Source of the DNA: a virus
Virus record (IMG/VR): IMGVR_UViG_3300028774_000005
Coordinates: 1 to 37,899 of that record
Direction: 5' to 3' (one strand)
DNA length: 37,899 bases
Shown here: positions 28,927 through 36,980 of the stretch, in pieces
How the letters are laid out: each line of letters starts with the position of its first letter
Numbering within the stretch: position 1 is the stretch's first letter
The notes under the pieces: generated by a model
Database searches by the model: none
Seen by the model: only the letters and a program-made list of their open reading frames with translations
What the model was told of the DNA's origin: nothing
Program-made: the position numbers and the translations under genes

Positions 28927-29496
28927 TTAAGCGTTTAGTAATTGATATTTAGAGCTAACAAACATTGAACCAGTTTTAACCCAACCGCCAGTTAGAAAAA
29001 GTGAGAACGCAAGACCAGAGTTTCTTGCCATTGTTCCTGCCATAAACGTTGCCCACTCATTGAAAGTTTGATTAGCAACATCGCCAGCCCCGATAAAGAA
29101 GTCAGCGTACATCGTATCGTTTTCAAAAGATGTCGAGTTAGGCACGCAACGATAAATCTCATTAGTTAAGCCGTGATTATTTTCAATAAACGCCGTTGAC
29201 CCAGCCCCCAGTGCTCCGTGAGTGATATCAATATCGTTAGTATTGTCCCCAGCCAAACGTGCCATAATGTTACGTCTGCCGTCTAAAGCGATGATATTAT
29301 GCCCACTAGCGTAATTTAAAATGACCCTGCTTTTGATGTAAGGTCTTAATGAGCTCCACTCGGTTTTACCCATTGCGAAATCTGTTAGAGCTTTGATTAC
29401 TGGGTGGTCTTTAGTTACAAAACTGGCTAGAGAGAAAAAAGTTTGATTTCTTTTTAATTTAAGCGTTGCTTGGTCAATGCGATTGTCGTTATTCAT
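28927..29496 (-). CDS. Tail protein of unknown role, 189 aa
   Basis: Sits between the hub-like gene and the fibre. The N-terminus is basic and helical (QATLKLKRNQTFFSLAS), and the rest is beta-rich with HGALGAGSTAFIENNHG and FFIGAGDVANQTFNE. It probably is a baseplate or fibre-attachment protein. A TATAAT lies exactly 6 bp before its ATG, suggesting an additional leaderless transcript. No family is recognised. Confidence 0.78.
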   Translation of the reverse strand: MNNDNRIDQATLKLKRNQTFFSLASFVTKDHPVIKALTDFAMGKTEWSSLRPYIKSRVILNYASGHNIIALDGRRNIMARLAGDNTNDIDITHGALGAGSTAFIENNHGLTNEIYRCVPNSTSFENDTMYADFFIGAGDVANQTFNEWATFMAGTMARNSGLAFSLFLTGGWVKTGSMFVSSKYQLLNA

Positions 29497-29502
29497 AGTA
29501 TT

Positions 29503-29531
29503 ATTATAACATTTTTTTAATGATTTGAAAA
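29503..29531 (-). promoter_or_regulatory. Promoter-like element with TATAAT 6 bp before ATG
   Basis: Minus-strand TTTTCA (29526-29531), 17 bp, TATAAT (29503-29508). The -35 box abuts the TAG stop codon of the upstream gene. It would start transcription at or near the ATG at 29496. Confidence 0.5.
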
Positions 29532-32009
29532 CTAATAAAGTGTAAGGGAATTATCTAAAATTCCAACACGCTTAGGGTCACTCGCACTCGTTGGGAAATA
29601 ATCACCCAAAACCCAAAACGGCTCGACACCTGCTCCCAGTGGGTTAATATAATGCGTTTCTAAAACTTCTAAATCAGCGTCATCTAAGAACGCACTGACA
29701 ACGGTATGCTGTTCAACTAATTTTAACTCAGCAATATCAAGTCTTATATCTTCATTAACTTCGGTATCATCAATATCTAAAGAAACAGGAACGAGCAATT
29801 TGCTTAATATACTAATTAAAGTGGCTCGCTTGGTATTAATTAAGTCCACCTGATATCTAAACGAAGTTGGGCTATTAGTGATAAACTTCACAGTCTTAAT
29901 GGTTAAACTCTCCGTGAAATTACGGCTAGGACAATCAACTAAAACCGATTGCCCAACTCTTAAACCACTTTGAGTAGTATCGAACCGAGCGTCAATGATA
30001 CCATTTGAGTAAGCATAGAGTTCTGCCACCGCTCGCTTACGAGCAATCACGTTATCTCTAATATCATCTTCTCTGATTAACTTCTCAATTCTGCCGTACT
30101 GATTAATGCTCGAAGTATCTTCGGCGATTTGAAAGACACGCACCTTAGGGTTACCAGAGTATTCAATGACATCGCCATCAGCTAAGTTGTTTTGGAAAGC
30201 GATTGATTGATTATTATAATTATATAAAACATCATCAGTCGTGAAATTATCAATGTTATCTATACCAACATTTTTAACTACGCCGTTTAATTTAACGGTT
30301 AGATTAGAAAGTTTTTTAGCGATAGTAAAGGTCTTAGTCACTGAGCCAGAAGCGGTAATTTTATCAGTAAACAACGCCCCGTCATATTCTCCGCCACGAA
30401 CCTTAACCACGTTCACTAACTGTGAGCCGTCTAAAGTTCTCTCTAGTGAGTCAAACTCATAACCGCCAGCGTCCGTAATTGAGAACGGAGCAAAGCCATC
30501 ACTCTCATTAAAGAAGTGAATTGATTTGTTATAGTCGATGAAGAACGAGAAGTTAACAATGCTGGCTAATTTTTTTATACACTCTAATATCGGCACTTGG
30601 TTAAAGACAATTTTAGGAACGATAAAATCACAGTGAGCATTGGTTGCGTTAAATTCAGGGGCGAAAGATGAACAGAGGTCTGTTAAAATATTGTTAACAG
30701 TCCAATTAGTTGCTGGCGTAGTTGTACCTGTTACCTCCGCACCTGCTGTACTAAATGCTGGTTCAGCCGTCATTGTCTTTTTAGCATAGACGTAATCGTA
30801 AGCAAGCGTTCCGCTATCAGTTGAGGCTTCCTGCCAAACACGAGCACCAAGCATTAAATAACGACTAGTACCAAGAGCCTTAGTCCAAGCGTTACCAGTC
30901 GCAACATCATCCTTCTTAAAGGTCGCTGTTGAGCCGACTAATTTCAAAGCGATTTTATATAAAACGTTTTGAGAGAAAGAGCCAACAGTTGCTTGAGCCT
31001 GAGTCCAAGTTCCAGTCGCTCTTGAGTAAAGATTAAAATTACTGGTGTTATTAAAAAATGTTGTAATCGCATTACCGTCCGCTTGATTTGAGTCAAAGAT
31101 ACTAATACCTAAATTAGAAGCGATGGCTGTGGTCGCTTTCATATAAGCCACCATTTCAATATCACCAGCCAAGGCGTTCTTTGACTGTATCATTTTCTCA
31201 GGGGACACAGCGTCATTAACCACGGTAAGTAAATCACTTGCCTCAGTCGCACTATCTGAACCACTGCCAGCCCCCACGACCCACTTATTAGCGTCAATTA
31301 AGCCATCAGCGAAGTCATCAAACAATAAGAAAGTATTATCGCCATTACTGACATTAGTAGTATCACCGCTGTAAGCTAAATAGATATTCTGATTAGTTCC
31401 TAAATCAGCCGATACCTTAACCCAGCACTTAGCCACACGATTAGGCGTTACGCCCGTTACACTCTCAACCCAAAACGGCAACTCAGTAGTCTGGTCTGAC
31501 GCTCTAAAACGCAAATCACCAGAGATATTTTTAGCGGTTGGGAATAAACTAGAGTGTCCGTTAGTGTGAACATTTACCCCAGCAGAGCCAGAACTTTCAC
31601 CAACTAAAATCGGCACTTGAAAGCCAGTACCAGCCCCAGTCTGACCCGTGATTGTAATCATCTTGCTGTACAAATAAGCAGGGACAACCGCAGGAGTTGA
31701 TTTATAGGTCTTTGAAGCAAAGATACCAACTAATTTAACGGTGTAATCACTCGCTTCGATATCGTAGATAATCACGCTTGAGTTTTCGACAGTCTGCTTA
31801 ACGGTCTGAATAGTCCCAGCAAAAACAACGTTACCGTCCTCTTTTACTTTTACATCTTGATTATATTGAGGGTTAAAAGTCACACCTTCATAAACAAATA
31901 CTCTGAAATTAACAGTATCAATGATTTCATCCTTATTCGACTCAACGGCAAAACTCTCCCAGTCGATGAGAGATGTCTTATCAATATTGTCGATTAAAAC
32001 TTGTAGCAT
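29532..32009 (-). CDS. Tail hub/tail-tip protein with inserted DUF2341 and lectin-like domains
   Basis: An 825-residue tail-tip protein directly downstream of the tape measure. Residues 1 to about 105 and from about 433 look like the two parts of a hub (tail-associated, gp27-like) protein, with INNILTDLCSSF-type and YNKSIHFFN segments. Residues about 115-230 resemble DUF2341 (LPFWVESVTG, WVKVSADLGTN, IYLAYSGD) and about 230-412 a concanavalin-like domain (FDDFADGLIDANKW, YDYVYAKK). The insert starts and ends cleanly at low-complexity joins. It may bind host glycans. Confidence 0.85.
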   Translation of the reverse strand: MLQVLIDNIDKTSLIDWESFAVESNKDEIIDTVNFRVFVYEGVTFNPQYNQDVKVKEDGNVVFAGTIQTVKQTVENSSVIIYDIEASDYTVKLVGIFASKTYKSTPAVVPAYLYSKMITITGQTGAGTGFQVPILVGESSGSAGVNVHTNGHSSLFPTAKNISGDLRFRASDQTTELPFWVESVTGVTPNRVAKCWVKVSADLGTNQNIYLAYSGDTTNVSNGDNTFLLFDDFADGLIDANKWVVGAGSGSDSATEASDLLTVVNDAVSPEKMIQSKNALAGDIEMVAYMKATTAIASNLGISIFDSNQADGNAITTFFNNTSNFNLYSRATGTWTQAQATVGSFSQNVLYKIALKLVGSTATFKKDDVATGNAWTKALGTSRYLMLGARVWQEASTDSGTLAYDYVYAKKTMTAEPAFSTAGAEVTGTTTPATNWTVNNILTDLCSSFAPEFNATNAHCDFIVPKIVFNQVPILECIKKLASIVNFSFFIDYNKSIHFFNESDGFAPFSITDAGGYEFDSLERTLDGSQLVNVVKVRGGEYDGALFTDKITASGSVTKTFTIAKKLSNLTVKLNGVVKNVGIDNIDNFTTDDVLYNYNNQSIAFQNNLADGDVIEYSGNPKVRVFQIAEDTSSINQYGRIEKLIREDDIRDNVIARKRAVAELYAYSNGIIDARFDTTQSGLRVGQSVLVDCPSRNFTESLTIKTVKFITNSPTSFRYQVDLINTKRATLISILSKLLVPVSLDIDDTEVNEDIRLDIAELKLVEQHTVVSAFLDDADLEVLETHYINPLGAGVEPFWVLGDYFPTSASDPKRVGILDNSLTLY

Positions 32010-32010
32010 A

Positions 32011-34137
32011 TTAATTGGTTAATTTTGCGTTAGCTCCGACCATCTGACCAACTTTATTACTGACTAAATTGGCTAGAGCTTTAATACCAGCGTCACCGAC
32101 TACATTGCCAGCGTTGATATTTACGGTGACCGCTGTGCTTGCTGTTGCCCGTTTATCAGTGCCACTAGCTAGAGCGACACTCGATGAGCGTTGACCTGCT
32201 TTGGCTCTAGCGATTGCGTCCGCTAAAGCGTTGTAGTAAGCGATTTCTTTATTTACACTATCAGCCGTTTGCTTCTCGCCTTGAGCAAGAAATTTATCAG
32301 CCTCTTTTAAAGCTTGCTCCTGTAAGGCTTTAACCGTTGCCTGTTTAATCTGCTCGGCAGTCAATTCTTTTTGGAAGCTTTCCATCTTGTTATTAAACTC
32401 ATCTTGAGCCAATAACATTTTCTTGTTGGTCGTTTCTAAGGTCTTTTCAAAATCAGTTAAGTTGTTGACTCGTCTTGCGTCCGCAACTTTATCGCCGTAT
32501 GCGATTAAAATTGTGCTATGAGCCTCTAGAGCCTGTTTCTCTTTATCGTAAGTTGCCTTTTGTGCGTCTAGTTCGGTTTGAAGTTTAGCCATCTCCTGAT
32601 TATGGCTCACGATATTATCAGAAGTTACCGACTCGTTCATCTTGGTGTTATAGTCAGCTTTTTTCTGTGATAATTCTTTGGCTAAATCAGCGACCTTAGT
32701 TTCTTGGTCGGCATAGGCTTTAGCTAAATCTTCTTGGTCAGAAAATTTATTCAAAGCGTTCTCGGAACTAAGCTGACCCATCTGGGTTTGAATATCAATA
32801 ATCTTCTTTTGAAGTTCATCAAAAGCGTCCACCCCCTTTAAGACGGTATCTTTCATCTTGTCCTTTAACTCCGTCATCTTCTGAGCGAGTTCATCAACCC
32901 CAGCCCCAGCGTTACCCGTTGCATCTTTAACGTTATTAAAGCCGTCCTTTGCTCCCTGAATATCAAATTTCAAATTGTTTGCTCCCTGCGTTCCAGCAAA
33001 CATTTTCTTAATGCCAAATTGTAATTCACCGACACTCTTGCCAGCCTCCTGAGCGTTATTATTAAAAGCGTCCATACTCATAGATAAGCCAGAAGTATCA
33101 ATCTCGTTTAAACTAGCGAGTGTGTTTTTTGCTCCCTCGAAGTTACCGCTAATACCCTCAAACATCGCCTTAAAAATAAGACCCAAGTTCTTAGCGAAAT
33201 TTTTAAAATTGTCCCAGACTGTTTTAACAAAGTTCCAAGCGATATCGCCGACTAAGATTAGCCCAGCTCCGAAGTTGCCGAAGATTTTTATAATCGTCCA
33301 TACGGTCTGACCTAAACCGATTAAGAAATTAGATACGACCGCTAGAGTATTGCCCATTATGTTTGCTCCCTGCGAGTCAGCGATTAAAGCGTCTAGCAGT
33401 CCCATCCCTGCGTCAGCGACCGAGTTAATCACGGGCAAGAAGCCACCGCCTAAACCTTCTTTGACTTCGTTAAATTTCTCCTTCATTATGGCAGTCTTAC
33501 CCTCAGTCGTTTTTGCCCAATCTTCAATCGAGGTCGTTGCTTTCTTTTGAATTGCGTCTAACTGTTCGGCAGTCGTTGCCCCATCTTTTAAGTTAACCTT
33601 ATATTCCATTAGAGCTCTTGTGCCTTTACCGACTAAAACCTTACTGAGATTATCAACGTTGGACTCAAGTGTTCCATAACCCGAAGCGGTTAGGTCTAAC
33701 GCCGTTTTCATTAAGTGTTGGCTCTGTCCTACGTCACCAGTCGCTTTTAAGAACTTAGCGGTATAAAGTGTCGCCTGTTCATTATCAACGCCGTATTGAA
33801 GCAAGGAGTTGCCGTAGCTAAGCGTGGCTTGTCTGGCTTGCTCAGTTAGATTTGGGATGGAGTTTAAGACGGCATTATATTTAACCGTAGTCAGTTCGGC
33901 TTCTTTGGCTAACTCGATACTCTCCGAGATGAAACCACTCGCCATACGGAACGCCCCTTTTGCTAAGTCCCACATTGCGACACCGTTAAATACCGCCTTC
34001 GACATCGAGCCTTGGGCGGTATTTGCTTTATCACTGGCTGTACTGACACCACCTAAAGACTTAGTAACATCGTCTAGCTGTTTACTGGCGTTATTTACTG
34101 CGTTGATTGCTATCTCTAGATTTTTTTGGTCAGCCAT
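32011..34137 (-). CDS. Tape measure protein
   Basis: A 708-residue protein in the usual place after the tail chaperones. It begins with a helical region (LEIAINAVNNASKQLDD), has hydrophobic segments at about residues 240-335 (GLGQTVWTIIKIFGNFGAGLIL) that may be used during DNA entry, and a long coiled coil at about 430-640 (KVADLAKELSQKKADYN). It sets tail length, and at roughly 1.5 angstrom per residue it would specify a tail of around 105 nm. The contractile-tail sheath is absent, so siphovirus morphology is likely. Confidence 0.93.
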   Translation of the reverse strand: MADQKNLEIAINAVNNASKQLDDVTKSLGGVSTASDKANTAQGSMSKAVFNGVAMWDLAKGAFRMASGFISESIELAKEAELTTVKYNAVLNSIPNLTEQARQATLSYGNSLLQYGVDNEQATLYTAKFLKATGDVGQSQHLMKTALDLTASGYGTLESNVDNLSKVLVGKGTRALMEYKVNLKDGATTAEQLDAIQKKATTSIEDWAKTTEGKTAIMKEKFNEVKEGLGGGFLPVINSVADAGMGLLDALIADSQGANIMGNTLAVVSNFLIGLGQTVWTIIKIFGNFGAGLILVGDIAWNFVKTVWDNFKNFAKNLGLIFKAMFEGISGNFEGAKNTLASLNEIDTSGLSMSMDAFNNNAQEAGKSVGELQFGIKKMFAGTQGANNLKFDIQGAKDGFNNVKDATGNAGAGVDELAQKMTELKDKMKDTVLKGVDAFDELQKKIIDIQTQMGQLSSENALNKFSDQEDLAKAYADQETKVADLAKELSQKKADYNTKMNESVTSDNIVSHNQEMAKLQTELDAQKATYDKEKQALEAHSTILIAYGDKVADARRVNNLTDFEKTLETTNKKMLLAQDEFNNKMESFQKELTAEQIKQATVKALQEQALKEADKFLAQGEKQTADSVNKEIAYYNALADAIARAKAGQRSSSVALASGTDKRATASTAVTVNINAGNVVGDAGIKALANLVSNKVGQMVGANAKLTN

Positions 34138-34143
34138 ATAATT

Positions 34144-34664
34144 TTATTCTTTGTTATTTACTTCCTGCTCACAAGCGATTATTTCTAGAAAGACTTGAAG
34201 CTTATAATTATCTATCTCGTCTAACTGATTAGGAGTCCAGCCGAAATGCTTACATAGTCGATATTCGACATACTCCTCAGGAACATCAGGGACACTTACC
34301 CCACTTAGTAGCTTGTAGATAGTGTCCGTTAAGCGTTTGGGAGTTCTGGGTTGACTAATAAATTTACTTCCTTGCTGATGATATCAAAGTCACGAGTATC
34401 AAGAGCGTCAAAATCATTAACGGTTAGATTTAATTTTTCAACACCGCCGATGATTAGTTTCTCAACTAGTAAAGTTAAGGCTAAATCGTTAGCGTCCTCT
34501 AAGGCTTTCATTGATAAGCCGTCCGTTTTCATCTTACCGCCTTCACCTTGGTTCATCACTGTGCCTCCGAACAATAGGTTTTTAATTCGCTTCTTCTCGC
34601 CACGGGAACAAAAGTCTTTGATAACGGCAACGTCCGTGCCGTTTGATAATTTGATTTCTTTCAT
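34144..34664 (-). CDS. Tail assembly chaperone, frameshifted long form (G-T type)
   Basis: The heptamer CCCAAAC lies at 34335-34341 in the correct phase (C-CCA-AAC) near the end of the 111-codon gene. A -1 shift there yields 110 residues plus a 63-residue extension that begins RLTDTIYKLLSG and ends EQEVNNKE, a total of 173 residues. The extension frame is open up to 34144 and ends 7 bp before the tape measure ATG. This mirrors the lambda G/G-T pair, which both bind the tape measure. No obvious downstream hairpin is described here. Confidence 0.88.
34329..34664 (-). CDS. Tail assembly chaperone, short form (G type)
   Basis: A 111-residue protein before the tape measure gene. It begins MKEIKLSNGTDVAVIKDF, with a helical second half (LEDANDLALTLLVEKLI, LNLTVNDFDALDTRDFD). 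It is the zero-frame product of the frameshift pair and should be made in excess. The leader (34667-34724) can form two competing hairpins whose outer stem covers bases close to the start codon. Confidence 0.9.
   Translation of the reverse strand: MKEIKLSNGTDVAVIKDFCSRGEKKRIKNLLFGGTVMNQGEGGKMKTDGLSMKALEDANDLALTLLVEKLIIGGVEKLNLTVNDFDALDTRDFDIISKEVNLLVNPELPNA
34335..34341 (-). other. -1 ribosomal frameshift site CCCAAAC
   Basis: A slippery heptamer of the X-XXY-YYZ form in the exact zero frame, one codon before the zero-frame stop. In phages of the lambda type, a shift here joins the two tail chaperone frames. Confidence 0.88.
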
Positions 34665-34666
34665 AG

Positions 34667-34724
34667 AGTTCTTTTCTGTCTAAGGTGGAGTTAGTTAGAC
34701 AAATAACCACTCCACCAAAGAACT
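34667..34724 (-). promoter_or_regulatory. Possible bistable RNA before the tail chaperone gene
   Basis: The transcript can form two hairpins that exclude each other. Hairpin A pairs GGTGGAGT (34709-34716) with ACTCCACC (34684-34691). Hairpin B pairs TGTCTAA (34695-34701) with TTAGACA (34677-34683); both cannot form without strain because no bases are left to bridge them. An outer stem AGTTCTTT (34717-34724) with AAAGAACT (34667-34674) encloses either and ends 2 bases before the ATG. Confidence 0.55.
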
Positions 34725-34744
34725 AATTTATTAATTAATTTATT

Positions 34745-35731
34745 TTAAACACCAGTTGAATAACCAGCGGTTAAATTTCTTAGGGTTAAAGAAAATAACT
34801 TAGCGTCAGTTGCGTTCCAATAGCCTTTAAAATCAACATCCTCAGTGATGATATCTTCGGCGTTACCTTTCGGTGACCAGTTAGTAACCTGAGCTTTATT
34901 CAAAGTTAAGATTATTTGTGGGTGATTAGTAGCGTCAAGCAATGCGTCACCAACGATAGCGATTTGAATATACTTCGCTGTGCCGTTTTTAAACATTGTT
35001 TCGTAGGAATTATCAACAAAGTTTTTGCTGATTGAACCTTCGATTGACATCTTAGTCGCAAGCACCTCAGTAGGTGGTAAAGAACCAAGGCAATGATTGG
35101 CTTTTGAGCCGTTATCAAACTTAAACTTAAAGTTAGTGGCTAAGACAGGAGTTGCCCCAGTTAAACCAGCTAAACTGTCCGCCATCTTGATAGTCACTTC
35201 CTTACCGATGAAATCATACTCACTCGTTGAGTAAGTTGGGCTCTTAGTATCAGCGACACCTCCTCTACCGATTAAGTTACCGCTAAACTTCACGTAATCT
35301 TCGACACTGCCTGAGATTTCAAGGCTTGATACTTGGCAACCGTTATAACCTTCTTGTTTTATTCCACCATCTTTTAAGAATAAAGAAAGGCTAGGATGTA
35401 AAGCGTCAGCGTCTAAGATGAAGTCGTGGTCTTTTACATTGGCTAAAACCGCAGTTGTAGTCGGAGCACCGAGTAAAGAAGCCAGTAAATAACCGATACC
35501 GTCAGCGTGGACGTGACCAGTAATTTCACCTTCTACCCAAGTTTTCACAACTCTGTGACCATCAGCGTCAGCAAAGGAATTGTGTTGACTCTTATCTTCG
35601 ACTTTTGCGATTTTTTCTCTAAAGGTTGTAGTTAAATACTTCAACCATTTTTGAGCAGACGCACCCAGAGTGCCACGAGTAGCCTCTATGGAAACGCCGA
35701 CTTCAATTTGCTTTCCGATTATTTCGCTCAT
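34745..35731 (-). CDS. Major tail (tube) protein
   Basis: A 328-residue protein with the pattern of siphovirus tail-tube proteins: MSEIIGKQIEVGVSIEATRG at the start (ring-type N-terminal strand), then VKTWVEGEITGHVHADGIGYLLASLLGAP, VSSLEISGSVEDYVKFSGNL and a C-terminal LTLRNLTAGYSTG. Position between the tail-completion protein and the chaperone is standard. A 10-bp hairpin lies just before the start codon. Confidence 0.9.
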   Translation of the reverse strand: MSEIIGKQIEVGVSIEATRGTLGASAQKWLKYLTTTFREKIAKVEDKSQHNSFADADGHRVVKTWVEGEITGHVHADGIGYLLASLLGAPTTTAVLANVKDHDFILDADALHPSLSLFLKDGGIKQEGYNGCQVSSLEISGSVEDYVKFSGNLIGRGGVADTKSPTYSTSEYDFIGKEVTIKMADSLAGLTGATPVLATNFKFKFDNGSKANHCLGSLPPTEVLATKMSIEGSISKNFVDNSYETMFKNGTAKYIQIAIVGDALLDATNHPQIILTLNKAQVTNWSPKGNAEDIITEDVDFKGYWNATDAKLFSLTLRNLTAGYSTGV

Positions 35732-35743
35732 AAAATTTATCTG

Positions 35744-35777
35744 CCTATTCTAGTTTGCGTTAGTTTCCTAGAATAAG
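35744..35777 (-). promoter_or_regulatory. Hairpin before major tail protein gene
   Basis: CTTATTCTAG (35768-35777) and CTAGAATAGG (35744-35753) pair over ten positions (one G-U), with a 14-nt loop. No T tract follows. It could stabilise the 5' end of a processed tail-protein mRNA. Confidence 0.55.
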
Positions 35778-35790
35778 TTGTTTATTAAAT

Positions 35791-36243
35791 CTAATTATTA
35801 GTTAACATTTTTATTTCAATATCAAACTCACCGATTGCCTGAATACCTTTGTCATTATCGCTCTTGATAATCTTGCTTAAATCTATCTTCGCCCAAACCC
35901 GATGACCATCAATCGAGTTTAAGTTCCAGTTCGAGTCAAACGCTTCCATCACACTATCGCACGAGTTAGGTAAGATAGTTTCAAACAGCGTTTCAGTATC
36001 GGCGGTGGTAGTAATTCCAGCAACGACCCAAAGTTTAAAACGATATACTTTAAAATTTTGCTGACTATTATTAAAACTGTTTTCGGTTTTATCAGGGAAG
36101 AAGATAATCGCTGGGTAATTCTCTGGTTCTTCGGTCGGGTAAGCGAACACGTCCTTAAATCTTTTAACCGATACGCCATCAACTTCGAGCGTGATAGTAT
36201 CAATAATGCTTTTGATTTGTTCTATTAGTGATGTAATTATCAT
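35791..36243 (-). CDS. Tail terminator/completion protein
   Basis: A 150-residue protein beginning with a helix (TSLIEQIKSIIDTITLEV) and containing YPAIIFFPDKTENSF and YRFKLWVVAGI, then a C-terminal FDIEIKML strand. The pattern fits a tail-completion (terminator) protein between the gp10-like and major tail genes. It overlaps the upstream gene's end by 4 bp (ATGA). Confidence 0.8.
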   Translation of the reverse strand: MIITSLIEQIKSIIDTITLEVDGVSVKRFKDVFAYPTEEPENYPAIIFFPDKTENSFNNSQQNFKVYRFKLWVVAGITTTADTETLFETILPNSCDSVMEAFDSNWNLNSIDGHRVWAKIDLSKIIKSDNDKGIQAIGEFDIEIKMLTNN

Positions 36244-36656
36244 AGTTGTCTTATAACATTATCGAGTAATTCTTTTTCCAGCTTCTCAATCTCGGACTTC
36301 TTATCTTGAGCTACGAAATCAAGCCACGGTCTTAACTTCACGCCTCGCTTGTTAACCAGTTGACCATCTAAACCGTGAACGTAGGGAGCGTACCAAGCTG
36401 TTGGCTTAATGCTTCCACTCCACGGCGTAACTGATACTTCGTGACTGGCTCTTAAGCTTCCGCCGTTTACCAGTGCCACAGGCGAACCGCCACCGCTACT
36501 ATTCATCGTCCAAGGGTTATTTTGTATTCCGCTACGGTACTGAGCCATCGCTCGCTGAATAAAATTTGACACTTCCTTAACAACTATGTCGGGGGCTCTC
36601 TTGAAACTGGCAATTAACTCCTTACATCCTTTAGTTGTTATTGAATAACCTGCCAT
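36240..36656 (-). CDS. HK97 gp10-like neck protein
   Basis: A 138-residue protein starting AGYSITTKGCKELIASFKRAP, a helix/strand front, then IQNNPWTMNSSGG and LRASHEVSVTPWSG. It ends in an alpha-helix (EIEKLEKELLDNVIRQL). Proteins of the HK97 gp10 family have this arrangement and lie between head-closure and tail-completion genes. Confidence 0.82.
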   Translation of the reverse strand: MAGYSITTKGCKELIASFKRAPDIVVKEVSNFIQRAMAQYRSGIQNNPWTMNSSGGGSPVALVNGGSLRASHEVSVTPWSGSIKPTAWYAPYVHGLDGQLVNKRGVKLRPWLDFVAQDKKSEIEKLEKELLDNVIRQL

Positions 36657-36674
36657 ATTGTCTTGTAGTGAGTT

Positions 36675-36980
36675 TTATTTAATAACTTGCTCAAGTATGA
36701 GCTCTAGATGTTTAACGTTCCCTACGGCTCGTTTTGAGCTTCCTTTGACGTAATAGTTATTGCCCGACTCAGTGATTTTATCTCCGACCTTCACGTTGGT
36801 ATTAATATCGCACCAGACCGAGAAAGCGAGGCTACTTGCCATATTGTAGTTCTGAGCGAGTTCGAGGCTCGATTGCTGAATATGCCCCTTGAACGTCCCG
36901 ACTACTTCTAAACTGCTTTGCTCCCCCTTTGATACTTGCCGACTATTCTGAAATTCAGTTGTGAAAAAATTATTTATCAT
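36675..36980 (-). CDS. Head-closure/head-tail joining protein
   Basis: A 101-residue small beta protein (SSLEVVGTFKGHIQQSS, FSVWCDINTNVKVGDKI, NYYVKGSSKRAVG). This resembles SPP1 gp16-like head closure proteins, with the GDKI turn and K-G-strand order. It overlaps its upstream gene by 4 bp. Confidence 0.78.
   Translation of the reverse strand: MINNFFTTEFQNSRQVSKGEQSSLEVVGTFKGHIQQSSLELAQNYNMASSLAFSVWCDINTNVKVGDKITESGNNYYVKGSSKRAVGNVKHLELILEQVIK

Noticed and set aside
34351-34683. Plus-strand open frame of 110 codons opposite the tail chaperone gene
   Set aside because: It is the antisense shadow of a well-supported minus-strand gene, has low-complexity Ser/Phe/Lys composition and no family likeness. 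The same holds for all other plus-strand frames, such as 28213-28572 and 33824-34141.
34667-34724. H-type pseudoknot from the loop TGTCTAA and the downstream TTAGACA
   Set aside because: The strand that would have to cross the 8-bp first stem has no bridging bases, so the knot is sterically impossible. The pairings are better read as alternatives.
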